Shown here in pieces: positions 1 to 6,743 of a DNA stretch of 17,446 nt. The DNA comes from Bacteroidales bacterium (GTDB taxonomy: Bacteria; Bacteroidota; Bacteroidia; Bacteroidales; UBA932), in contig SFJB01000035.1 of NCBI GenBank assembly GCA_004555145.1, positions 1 through 17,446 on the forward strand, in the 5' to 3' direction. A model generated the notes under the pieces. The model made no database searches and was not told the DNA's origin. It was given only the letters and a program-made list of their open reading frames with translations. Every line of letters begins with the position of its first letter. The first letter of the stretch is position 1. The position numbers and the translations under genes are program-made.

Positions 1-372
1 GAGCATAAGGTTGATAGGAAGCGGGGTATCAAAAAAATGACGGAAGCTGGCAATTGAAGATACCACGCACCCGCCATCGTCATTCGAGCCAAGTCCATAG
101 ACAATATCCCTGTCCGTGCCGGGATCGTGGGGATCACGCGTGTACGAGTCCGCCGCGGGTACGGTGTCTATATGGGCATCCAGCGCCAGAGTGCGCTTCC
201 CGGGATCGAAGCGGGAGCTCAGACAGACTAGGTTGTTTCCGATGCGACGGGGATCCATGCCACGCTCTTCCAGCCAGCGCTGGAGAAAGTCGGCGCATTC
301 CTTCTCCCCGAAAGAAGGGGAAGGAATCCTTACCAGGGAACGCAGCAAATCAATATATGGAACGCAATTCAT
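1..372 (-). CDS. argE: N-acyl-ornithine/citrulline deacylase, M20 metallopeptidase family (partial, C-terminus off the window)
   Basis: The first 124 residues of an M20-family deacylase are visible, and the frame is open to the window edge. The metal-binding motif LALDAHIDTVP (His67, Asp69) is followed by GLGSNDDGG, whose Asp98 corresponds to the bridging metal ligand of the family. An N-terminal segment LVRIPSPSFGE is also typical. As the last gene of the arginine operon it should remove the acyl group from N-acylcitrulline (or N-acylornithine). Because the neighbouring transcarbamylase is of the succinylornithine type, the natural substrate is probably N-succinylcitrulline; this is inference. 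The ATG at 372 lies 10 nt after the argB stop. DapE or another M20 hydrolase is possible from this fragment alone, but the operon context favours ArgE. Confidence 0.85.
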   Translation of the reverse strand, partial: MNCVPYIDLLRSLVRIPSPSFGEKECADFLQRWLEERGMDPRRIGNNLVCLSSRFDPGKRTLALDAHIDTVPAADSYTRDPHDPGTDRDIVYGLGSNDDGGCVVSSIASFRHFFDTPLPINLML

Positions 373-382
373 ATCAATCCAA

Positions 383-1162
383 TCACTTGCATATCCTTGT
401 ACCCGAGTCCTCAAGAAGTGCGTCCGAATTCTTGATTACAACTTCGCAGCTGCCTTCGTCAAGAGCCTTGAAAGCATTTTCTATCTTCGGAAGCATTCCG
501 TCCGCAATCACTCCTTCAGCCTTGAGCTCTTCGAATTTTTCTCTGTCAATCAGGGGTATTACGCTCGCGTCGTCAAATTTGTCGTAAAGTACGCCATTTT
601 TTTCGAAACAATAATAAAGTTTCGCAGATAATGCCGAAGAAACTGCTGACGCGACAGTGTCGGCATTGGTGTTCAGCAGCTGCCCGGAGCCGTCGTGGTT
701 GATTGCGCAGAGCACGGGAACCAGTCCCCGTGAGCATAGTAGCTCCAGCAGCGGAGCATTCACGCTCTCCTTCTTCACGTCGCCTACAAAGCCATAGTCC
801 AGCTTTGTCTGCCCGTCGGAGAGCGTCCTCGGAGCCCTTCTGCTTGCCTTGATGACATTTCCGTCACATCCGCTCATACCTATGGCATTGCATTCTTCGG
901 ACTGGAGCAGGGCGGTGATGTGTTTGTTGCACCAGCCTGCATAAACCATTGTCACAACGCGCAGACTTTCTGCGTCGGTGACTCTGCGGCCTTCCACCAT
1001 ACGGCTTTCTATCCCCAGTTCACCCAGCATACGGCTGGCCATTACGCCTCCGCCGTGGATGAGAACCTTAGGCCCATCCAGCTTGGCGAAGTCGTGGCAG
1101 AAAGCCCTCAGGGCCTGTTCATTGTCCACAACGTTGCCGCCTATCTTCACTACGGTAATCAT
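383..1162 (-). CDS. argB: N-acetyl(succinyl)glutamate kinase
   Basis: This 259-residue amino-acid kinase phosphorylates the gamma-carboxyl of N-acylglutamate in arginine synthesis. It shows the family landmarks in order: the phosphate-binding VVKIGGN near the N-terminus (Lys6), the HGGG loop (36-39), the LLNTNADTVAS segment (Asn165, Asp168) and the DGMLPKIENA motif with Lys226. The frame is open further upstream, but the ATG at 1162 is chosen because the kinase fold starts there and because it forms an ATGA overlap with the argF' stop, which suggests translational coupling. The protein lacks the N-terminal helix found in arginine-inhibited ArgB enzymes, so it resembles the arginine-insensitive E. 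coli type; this is inferred from length. The substrate may be N-succinylglutamate given the neighbouring transcarbamylase. Confidence 0.93.
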   Translation of the reverse strand: MITVVKIGGNVVDNEQALRAFCHDFAKLDGPKVLIHGGGVMASRMLGELGIESRMVEGRRVTDAESLRVVTMVYAGWCNKHITALLQSEECNAIGMSGCDGNVIKASRRAPRTLSDGQTKLDYGFVGDVKKESVNAPLLELLCSRGLVPVLCAINHDGSGQLLNTNADTVASAVSSALSAKLYYCFEKNGVLYDKFDDASVIPLIDREKFEELKAEGVIADGMLPKIENAFKALDEGSCEVVIKNSDALLEDSGTRICK

Positions 1163-2112
1163 AGACTTTTCAGCATCATCTTCATCACTGTCTGGGCCGA
1201 AACCACGCGGTTTGCAGCCTCGGGGATAACCAGGGATCTCGGGCTCTCTATAACTTCGTCGCTGACTATCATATTCCTTCTCACCGGGAGGCAGTGCATG
1301 AAGAAGGCGTTGTCGGTGAGCGCCATCTTTTCGGATGTCACCGTCCAACTGAGGTCGCGGCTCAGTACCTGACCGTAATTCGGATCGCCGTATGCCGCCC
1401 AGTTCTTGGCATACACAAAATCCGCACCTCTGAGGGCTTCGTCCTGGTCGTGGGTGACTCTTGCCCTTCCGACGAACTCAGGGGCAAGGTCGTAGCCTTC
1501 AGGATTGGCTATGACGAAATCGTAGTCAGTCATATTGATGCCCTCTGCAAACGAGTTGGGAACAGCCTGGGGCAGGGCCTTGGGATGCGGGGCCCAGGTG
1601 AGTACTACCTTAGGACGCTTCCTGGTCTTATGCTCCTCTATGGTGAGTATGTCGGCAAAGGTCTGCAAAGGATGCCTTGTGGCTGCTTCCATACTGAAGA
1701 CCGGCTTCCCTGAATATTTGATGAATTGATTGAGTATCACCTCATTGTAATCGTCTTCCTTGCTTTCGAAACGGGCAAAGGAACGCACGCCTATAAGGTC
1801 GCAGTAGCTTCCCATCACGGGAATCGCTTCCAGCAGATGTTCGCTCTTGTCTCCGTCCATCACCACGCCTCTCTCGGTCTCCAGCTTCCATGCGCCCTGG
1901 TTGACATCAAGCACGATTACGTTCATACCCAGATTGAGCGCCGCCTTCTGCGTACTCAGTCTGGTGCGGAGGCTGTTGTTGAAGAAGACCATAAGCAGGG
2001 TTTTGTTGCGTCCCAGCTCCTGATCGGCGAAAGGATTGGCCTTCACATATTTTGCTTCTTCTATGGCTTTATTGATGTCTCCAAGCTGGAGTATGGATGT
2101 AAATTCGCGCAT
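1159..2112 (-). CDS. argF': N-succinylornithine carbamoyltransferase (SOTCase-type ArgF')
   Basis: This 317-residue transcarbamylase transfers a carbamoyl group to an N-acylated ornithine. It carries the carbamoyl-phosphate site SLRTRLST (47-54), the segment MEAATRHPLQ and the HCLPVRRN motif. Its overall sequence closely resembles, from memory, the B. fragilis SOTCase rather than classical ornithine carbamoyltransferases. Position 90, in the loop DGDKSEHL, is serine. The corresponding residue is Pro90 in B. fragilis SOTCase and Glu92 in the Xanthomonas acetylornithine enzyme, and published substitution of that Glu by Ser converted the latter to succinylornithine use. Succinylornithine is therefore the predicted substrate. 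The ATG at 2112 follows the argD stop by 3 nt, and the stop overlaps the argB start. Confidence 0.92.
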   Translation of the reverse strand: MREFTSILQLGDINKAIEEAKYVKANPFADQELGRNKTLLMVFFNNSLRTRLSTQKAALNLGMNVIVLDVNQGAWKLETERGVVMDGDKSEHLLEAIPVMGSYCDLIGVRSFARFESKEDDYNEVILNQFIKYSGKPVFSMEAATRHPLQTFADILTIEEHKTRKRPKVVLTWAPHPKALPQAVPNSFAEGINMTDYDFVIANPEGYDLAPEFVGRARVTHDQDEALRGADFVYAKNWAAYGDPNYGQVLSRDLSWTVTSEKMALTDNAFFMHCLPVRRNMIVSDEVIESPRSLVIPEAANRVVSAQTVMKMMLKSL

Positions 2113-2115
2113 ATC

Positions 2116-3243
2116 TTATTGATTTGTAAGTTCTTTCCAAGCTGCTACAAAGCTTTCGGCTGTTTCGGGGCTTATGGTGAGCGAAGGCAGGAGGCGTATG
2201 ACTGATGCGCCGGCAGCTCCCGTGAAGAAATGCTTTTCGAAGAGCAGCCTGTCCCTGAGACCTATGAACTCCGGCTTGAGCTCCAGTCCTATCATAAGAC
2301 CACGGCCACGGAATTCACGGATGGCGGCATCGCCCCTGAAGGCCTGTGCAAAGTATTCACCGATTCTGGCGGCGTTCTCCACGAGCCTCTGCTGCTCTAT
2401 CACGTCGAGCACGGCAAGTGCTGCCGTGCAGGCAAGGTGGTTGCCTCCGAAGGTGGTGCCGAGCATTCCGTACTCCGCCTTGATGTCAGGGGAGATGAGT
2501 ACGCCCCCAATAGGGAAACCGTTGCCCATACCCTTGGCTGTGGTGATTATGTCGGGACGCACGCCCGAGTATTGGTGGGCGAAAAACCTACCGCTGCGTC
2601 CGTAACCTGACTGGATTTCGTCAAGTATCAGCTTGCTTCCGTATTTGTCGCAGAGAGCCCGGAGTCCGCACAGGAAAGTGTCCTCAGGCACGAATATGCC
2701 CGCAACTCCCTGTATGCCCTCGATCATCGCCGCTGCGTATGTGCCGCTGGAAAGCTCGCGCTCAGCGGCTTCCAGGTCATTCAGGGGGATGAAAGTGATT
2801 TTGTCGCTTTCGTTGAAAGGGGCACGCAGCCGGGGATTGTCAGTGGCGGCTACGGCTCCGCTGGTCCTGCCGTGGAAGGCTTTGCTGAATGCAAGGATGC
2901 GGCTTCGTCCTGTGGCAAACGATGCCAGTTTCATCGCGTTCTCGTTGGCCTCGGCACCGCTGTTGCAGAGGAAAAGCTTGTAGTCCGGGTAGCCGCTGAT
3001 TCTGCTCAGCCTGCGTGCAAGCTCCTGCTGGAGCGAGTTCTGCACGGCATTGGAGTAGAAGCCCAGGCGTTGGAGCTGTTTGCTCAGCATCTCCACGTAA
3101 TGAGGGTGGCAGTGGCCTATGCTGATGACGGCGTGGCCTCCGTACAGGTCTGTGTATTCGACCCCGTCCTTGTCCCAGAGCTTGGTGTCCAGACCCTTAA
3201 CGGGCTCTATGTCCCAAAGCTTATATACTTCAAATAAATTCAT
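2116..3243 (-). CDS. argD: N-acetyl(succinyl)ornithine aminotransferase, PLP-dependent class III
   Basis: This class III aminotransferase of 375 residues interconverts N-acylglutamate semialdehyde and N-acylornithine. Visible family features are NSGAEANE for phosphate and cofactor binding, the conserved FHGRT, the LILDEIQSGYGR motif with the PLP-pyridine Asp208, and TTAKGMGNG with the Schiff-base Lys237 (numbering from the chosen ATG). The frame also allows a TTG two codons earlier at 3249. The ATG at 3243 is preferred, giving an N-terminus MNLFEVYKLWDIEP and a 10-nt gap after the argC stop. Length is normal for ArgD (about 375-405). There is no Shine-Dalgarno match upstream, as is common in Bacteroidota. 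Confidence 0.94.
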   Translation of the reverse strand: MNLFEVYKLWDIEPVKGLDTKLWDKDGVEYTDLYGGHAVISIGHCHPHYVEMLSKQLQRLGFYSNAVQNSLQQELARRLSRISGYPDYKLFLCNSGAEANENAMKLASFATGRSRILAFSKAFHGRTSGAVAATDNPRLRAPFNESDKITFIPLNDLEAAERELSSGTYAAAMIEGIQGVAGIFVPEDTFLCGLRALCDKYGSKLILDEIQSGYGRSGRFFAHQYSGVRPDIITTAKGMGNGFPIGGVLISPDIKAEYGMLGTTFGGNHLACTAALAVLDVIEQQRLVENAARIGEYFAQAFRGDAAIREFRGRGLMIGLELKPEFIGLRDRLLFEKHFFTGAAGASVIRLLPSLTISPETAESFVAAWKELTNQ

Positions 3244-3253
3244 TGTCAATATT

Positions 3254-4261
3254 TTAGAAGGCGCTGGCCTTGAGATTCAGTCCGAGTTTCTCATCGAGCC
3301 CGAACATAAGGTTCATATTCTGCACTGCCTGTCCTGAAGCTCCCTTGAGCAGGTTGTCTATCACTGAACTGATGACAAGCTTGCCTGAGTGCTTTTCCAC
3401 GCTGAGCAGGCATTTGTTGGTGTTTACTACGTCCTTGAGGTCTACGGGGCGCTCGACTACGTGTGTGAAGGCTGCGTCGGAATAGTAGCCTTTGTAGAGT
3501 TCCAATGCATCCTGCTGCCCTAGAGGGAAGTCGCAATGCACGCTTGCGAATATGCCTCGGGAGAAGTCACCTCGCATAGGGACAAAATTGATGTCTCCGA
3601 CAGGGGAGCCCTGAAGCAGTTCCAGATCCCTGCGTATTTCTTTAAGGTGTTGATGCTCAAATACTTTATATACGGATATATTGTCGTTGCGCCAGCTGAA
3701 GTGGGTGCTTGGACCGGGCTTTACCCCTGCGCCTGTCGAACCGGTGATGGCGGTGACGTTGATCTCTGTTCCCAGCAGTCCCGCATCCGCAAGAGGGAGC
3801 AGTGCAAGTTGGATTGCCGTGGCGAAACATCCAGGATTGGCAAGAAGGGAAGCCTTGCGGATTCTGTCCCTCTGCAGCTCCGGAAGTCCATATACATAAC
3901 CTTCGCTTTCGTCCCGAAAATCCTGGGCGAGGTCTATCACCTTCAATTTTTCAGGACGCCTGTTCGCGTCCCAGAACTCCCTGCTCTTGCCGTGGGCTGA
4001 ACAGAGGAACAGAAGGTCTATGTCATCAAGATTGAAGGAGGAGCAGAAGCGCAGCTCGGTGTCTCCCACCATTCCGCTGTGGACTTCATACAGCTTGTTG
4101 CCGGCATTGCTCTCCGAGTGCACGAACACTATCTCCACTCCGGGATGGAAAACGAGCAGGCGCAGGAGTTCGCCTGCTGTGTAGCCAGCTCCTCCCACTA
4201 TGCCCACGCGGATTTTCCTTGGTGCCGTGTCTTTAGATCTGTTCTTCCTTGTGCTTGCCAT
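3254..4261 (-). CDS. argC: N-acetyl(succinyl)-gamma-glutamyl-phosphate reductase
   Basis: This 335-residue NADPH-dependent reductase converts N-acylglutamyl phosphate to the semialdehyde. It has the nucleotide-binding VGIVGGAGYTAGELLRLL near the N-terminus and the catalytic-cysteine motif ANPGCFATA with Cys145. A downstream MRGDFSRGIFASVH segment is also typical. The ATG at 4261 lies inside the end of argG, so the two genes overlap by 29 nt. This start adds a basic tail of about 15 residues before the usual N-terminal strand. An internal GTG at the start of the VGIVGG strand is preceded by an AAGGA-like stretch but would begin inside the dinucleotide-binding fold, so it is less likely. The next gene follows by about 10 nt. 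Confidence 0.93.
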   Translation of the reverse strand: MASTRKNRSKDTAPRKIRVGIVGGAGYTAGELLRLLVFHPGVEIVFVHSESNAGNKLYEVHSGMVGDTELRFCSSFNLDDIDLLFLCSAHGKSREFWDANRRPEKLKVIDLAQDFRDESEGYVYGLPELQRDRIRKASLLANPGCFATAIQLALLPLADAGLLGTEINVTAITGSTGAGVKPGPSTHFSWRNDNISVYKVFEHQHLKEIRRDLELLQGSPVGDINFVPMRGDFSRGIFASVHCDFPLGQQDALELYKGYYSDAAFTHVVERPVDLKDVVNTNKCLLSVEKHSGKLVISSVIDNLLKGASGQAVQNMNLMFGLDEKLGLNLKASAF

Positions 4262-5435
4262 AATATACCCTGAGTGGTGTGGACATCAGTTTTATGAAGC
4301 CCTTCGCTTCTTCGGCGCTCCAGCCCTTCTGGGTTTCGCCGTACTCTCCGAGCTTGGATTTCACCAGGTCATCCGGGGAATCAACGCCTACGGTAGAGAA
4401 GCTGTAAGGTCGCAGTTCGAGGGTGACGGTGCCGTTAACGTTGCGCTGGCTGCTTTCGAGCATGGCCTCAATGTCGCGCATCACCGGTTCGAGGTACTGG
4501 CTCTCGTGGAGGAACATGCCGTACCAGTTGGCTACCTGGTCCTTCCAGTATTGCTGCCACTTGGACAGGGTAAACTTTTCCAGGAACTTGTGGGCTCCTA
4601 TGATCAGCATTGGGGCTGCGGCTTCGAAGCCTACCCTTCCCTTGATGCCGACTATGGTGTCACCCACGTGCATATCACGTCCAATTCCGTATGCCGCTCC
4701 TATCCTCTCCACTTCCTGAATTGCCGCTATGCCGTCGTCATAGTGCTTGCCGTTGACCGAAGTGAGCACTCCCTTCTCGAATCCCAGGCTCAGGATTTCG
4801 CTCCCGCTTTTCTGCACCTGCTTGAGGTATGCGCTCTCCGGCAGACCACGGGTGGAGTCGAGGATCTCGCCACCGCAGATCGAGGTGCCCCAGATGCCAA
4901 CGTTATAGGAGTACTTGAGTTTTGCAAAATCGGCTTTGAAACCATGCGCATTGAGGTAATCCACCTCCTCCTTGCGGCTGAGATTGCCGTCGCGGGTGAG
5001 GGTGATGATTTCCATATCGGGGCACATTACGAGGAAGGTCATATCAAAACGGACCTGGTCGTTGCCGGCACCGGTGGAACCGTGGGCAATGGCGTCAGCG
5101 CCAATTTCGTTGGCGTAGCGGGCTATAGCCATTCCCTGGAAAATGCGCTCTGAAGACACTGAAATGGGGTAGGTTCCGTTTCGCAACACGTTGCCGTAAA
5201 TCATATACTTCAAGCTCTTCTCGTAGTATTCCTTTGTCACGTCGAGAGTTACGTATTTGGTGGCGCCCAGCTTGTAGGCGTTCTCCTCGTTGGTCCTGAG
5301 CTGCTCCTCGCTGAAGCCGCCCGTATTGGCGCAGGCCGCGTGGACCTCATATCCCTTTTCCTTTGCGAGATACATCACGGTGTAGGATGTATCCAGACCG
5401 CCGCTGAACGCGACGACAACTTTTTTCTTGCTCAT
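4233..5435 (-). CDS. argG: Argininosuccinate synthase
   Basis: This 400-residue enzyme joins citrulline and aspartate with ATP cleavage to AMP and pyrophosphate. The PP-loop AFSGGLDTS (residues 9-17) binds ATP. The segments GNDQVRFDMTF and STRGLPESAYLKQ are recognisable ArgG substrate-site regions. The open frame extends upstream to 5621 through GNAT coding sequence, but the ATG at 5435 is the real start: MSKKKVVVAFSGG matches the family N-terminus, and the start lies 10 nt after the GNAT stop behind an A-rich leader. The 3' end overlaps the start of argC by 29 nt. argH, which would complete the pathway, is not in this window. Confidence 0.95.
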   Translation of the reverse strand: MSKKKVVVAFSGGLDTSYTVMYLAKEKGYEVHAACANTGGFSEEQLRTNEENAYKLGATKYVTLDVTKEYYEKSLKYMIYGNVLRNGTYPISVSSERIFQGMAIARYANEIGADAIAHGSTGAGNDQVRFDMTFLVMCPDMEIITLTRDGNLSRKEEVDYLNAHGFKADFAKLKYSYNVGIWGTSICGGEILDSTRGLPESAYLKQVQKSGSEILSLGFEKGVLTSVNGKHYDDGIAAIQEVERIGAAYGIGRDMHVGDTIVGIKGRVGFEAAAPMLIIGAHKFLEKFTLSKWQQYWKDQVANWYGMFLHESQYLEPVMRDIEAMLESSQRNVNGTVTLELRPYSFSTVGVDSPDDLVKSKLGEYGETQKGWSAEEAKGFIKLMSTPLRVYYGKHKEEQI

Positions 5436-5445
5436 ATATTCTTTT

Positions 5446-6006
5446 TTATTCTTCCGGCTGATGGATTTCCAAATGCTCCTTAGGGTCGTAGAGCAGGCCT
5501 GTGCAAATGCACATCTTGTAGTCGTGGCTCTGGAGTATGTCGAAATGGCGGCATCCTTCGCAGCCTTTCCAGAATTCGGGGTCATCGGTAAGTTCGGTGA
5601 ACGGCACCGGACGGAAACCAAATTCGTAGTTCATCTTCATCACTGCGGCACCCGTGGTGATGGAGAAGATCTTTGCATCCGGGAAGAGCCTTCGGGAAAG
5701 GAGGAAGGTTTGCTCCTTGATGCGTTTCGCAATGCCCATACCGCGGAATGCGTGGGCAACGATGAGGCCAGAATTGGCTACGAAGCTTTTTCCGCCCCAG
5801 GACTCTATATAGGAAAATCCGGCGAAACGACCGTCCTCGGAAACGGCTATCACAGCCTTTCCGGCCCTTATTTTTTCGCAGATGTACTCCGGAGTTCGCT
5901 TGGCAATGCCAGTCTTGCGTTCAAGGGAGCTGCTGTAGATTTCATCGCAGATTTCCTCTGCGAATCTTGTGTGGCACTCTTCTGCCACCATTACATTGAT
6001 TTCCAT
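5446..6006 (-). CDS. GNAT-family N-acyltransferase heading the arginine operon; candidate N-acyl(succinyl)glutamate synthase
   Basis: This 186-residue protein of the GNAT acyl-CoA transferase fold is the first gene of the arginine operon. The acyl-CoA pyrophosphate loop is visible as AHAFRGMGIAKR (Arg88-Gly91), and the preceding strand ANSGLIVAH is typical motif A. The N-terminus MEINVMVAEECHTRFAEEIC suits a single domain with no ArgB-like kinase half. The C-terminus contains Cys149-x2-Cys152 and Cys166-x-Cys168, a possible metal site. No classical argA or argJ is visible, and first position in the operon suggests it acylates glutamate, perhaps from succinyl-CoA; this is inference, not shown by sequence. 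The ATG at 6006 is preferred over a GTG one codon earlier. argG follows after 10 nt. Confidence 0.8.
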   Translation of the reverse strand: MEINVMVAEECHTRFAEEICDEIYSSSLERKTGIAKRTPEYICEKIRAGKAVIAVSEDGRFAGFSYIESWGGKSFVANSGLIVAHAFRGMGIAKRIKEQTFLLSRRLFPDAKIFSITTGAAVMKMNYEFGFRPVPFTELTDDPEFWKGCEGCRHFDILQSHDYKMCICTGLLYDPKEHLEIHQPEE

Positions 6007-6029
6007 CACGTCAATACACTAAAAACGAT

Positions 6030-6059
6030 GCAATTTAACTATATTTGCGGAGAAATCAA
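6030..6059 (-). promoter_or_regulatory. Predicted promoter of the arginine operon
   Basis: On the minus strand a TTG (plus positions 6057-6059) is followed after 19 nt by TAAATTGC (6030-6037). This resembles the Bacteroidota consensus TTG-N19/20-TAnnTTTG, with mismatches at the last two -7 positions. Transcription would begin around 6023, leaving a leader of roughly 17 nt before the GNAT ATG. It is the only promoter-like sequence found upstream of the operon. Its -7 box overlaps one of two GATGCAA direct repeats that could be operator sites. Confidence 0.5.
6040..6047 (+). promoter_or_regulatory. Possible -7 element for the nucleosidase gene
   Basis: TATATTTG is an exact match to the Bacteroidota -7 consensus TAnnTTTG on the plus strand. 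It would give a leader of about 50 nt before the ATG at 6105. No TTG is present 19-20 nt upstream, so the promoter would lack a -33 element. It lies within the spacer of the opposing arginine-operon promoter. Confidence 0.35.
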
Positions 6060-6104
6060 AGAATTGAAGTTACACGGATGCAAAATTGACACGATGACGC
6101 TTAT

Positions 6105-6743
6105 ATGAGGACAGGGATTATAGTTGCAATGCAGAGCGAATTGGAATCGTGCAAAAGGGCAGGCTTTGGTACCGTGACCCTTTCAGGAATAGGGAAAGTG
6201 AATGCTGCGCGTGCAGCTACCGAGCTGATACTGAGCGGAAAAGTGGAATGTATCATCAACTCGGGCTGTGCTGGAGGTCTGAGCCCGGAGCTGGGACTCG
6301 GTGACCTGGTAATAGCTGAGCGATGCGCCTGGCACGATGTATGGTGCGGGGAGCCCAACGAGCCCGGGACTGTGCAGGGCTGTCCGCGGTACTTCGAAGC
6401 CGACCGGCAGCTGCTGGAGACTGCGCAACGCCTGTGCCTGGATCCGGAGTCTTTCCGGGGCAGTACCCATTGCGGTCTGGTGTGCAGCGGAGACCAGTTC
6501 TTCATAAGTATGGAAGAGGATATGCGCATACGCGGCCTTTATCCTGAAGTCCTTGCCTGCGATATGGAGTCAGCTGCAGTGGCGCAGGTGTGCAGGCATT
6601 ACGGGGTGCCTTTTCTGAGTTTCAGGATAATCAGCGACGTGCACCTGAACGCAGAGGGGCAGAAAGAAAGCTACGCAGCTTTCTGGAACGGGATTTCAGA
6701 CTGCTCTTTCGGCTTCCTGAAACGTCTGGTAGAGAGTTTATAG
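6105..6743 (+). CDS. mtnN: 5'-methylthioadenosine/S-adenosylhomocysteine nucleosidase
   Basis: This 212-residue member of the purine nucleoside phosphorylase/MTAN family is expected to hydrolyse methylthioadenosine and S-adenosylhomocysteine to adenine and a thio-sugar. The N-terminus MRTGIIVAMQSELE places Glu12 exactly where E. coli MTAN has its water-activating Glu12. The CDMESAAVAQVC motif provides Glu155, and FRIISD provides Asp178. Their spacing of 23 residues equals that of E. coli Glu174 and Asp197. The protein is about 20 residues shorter than E. coli MtnN, with middle loops the likely place. It is the only plus-strand gene, divergent from the arginine operon, and its last 73 nt overlap the antisense end of the next gene. 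A futalosine hydrolase is a possible alternative within this family. Confidence 0.85.
   Translation: MRTGIIVAMQSELESCKRAGFGTVTLSGIGKVNAARAATELILSGKVECIINSGCAGGLSPELGLGDLVIAERCAWHDVWCGEPNEPGTVQGCPRYFEADRQLLETAQRLCLDPESFRGSTHCGLVCSGDQFFISMEEDMRIRGLYPEVLACDMESAAVAQVCRHYGVPFLSFRIISDVHLNAEGQKESYAAFWNGISDCSFGFLKRLVESL

Noticed and set aside
1163..1348. N-terminal extension of ArgB by 62 residues
   Set aside because: The extension is argF' coding sequence read in another frame. The kinase fold and an ATGA overlap place the start at 1162.
4200..5153. Open reading frame of 317 codons on the plus strand, antisense to argG and the argC start
   Set aside because: argG is unambiguous here, and the antisense product has no domain signature and no promoter or leader.
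5436..5621. N-terminal extension of ArgG by 62 residues
   Set aside because: The extension is GNAT coding sequence in another frame. MSKKKVVVAFSGGLDTS at 5435 matches the family start.
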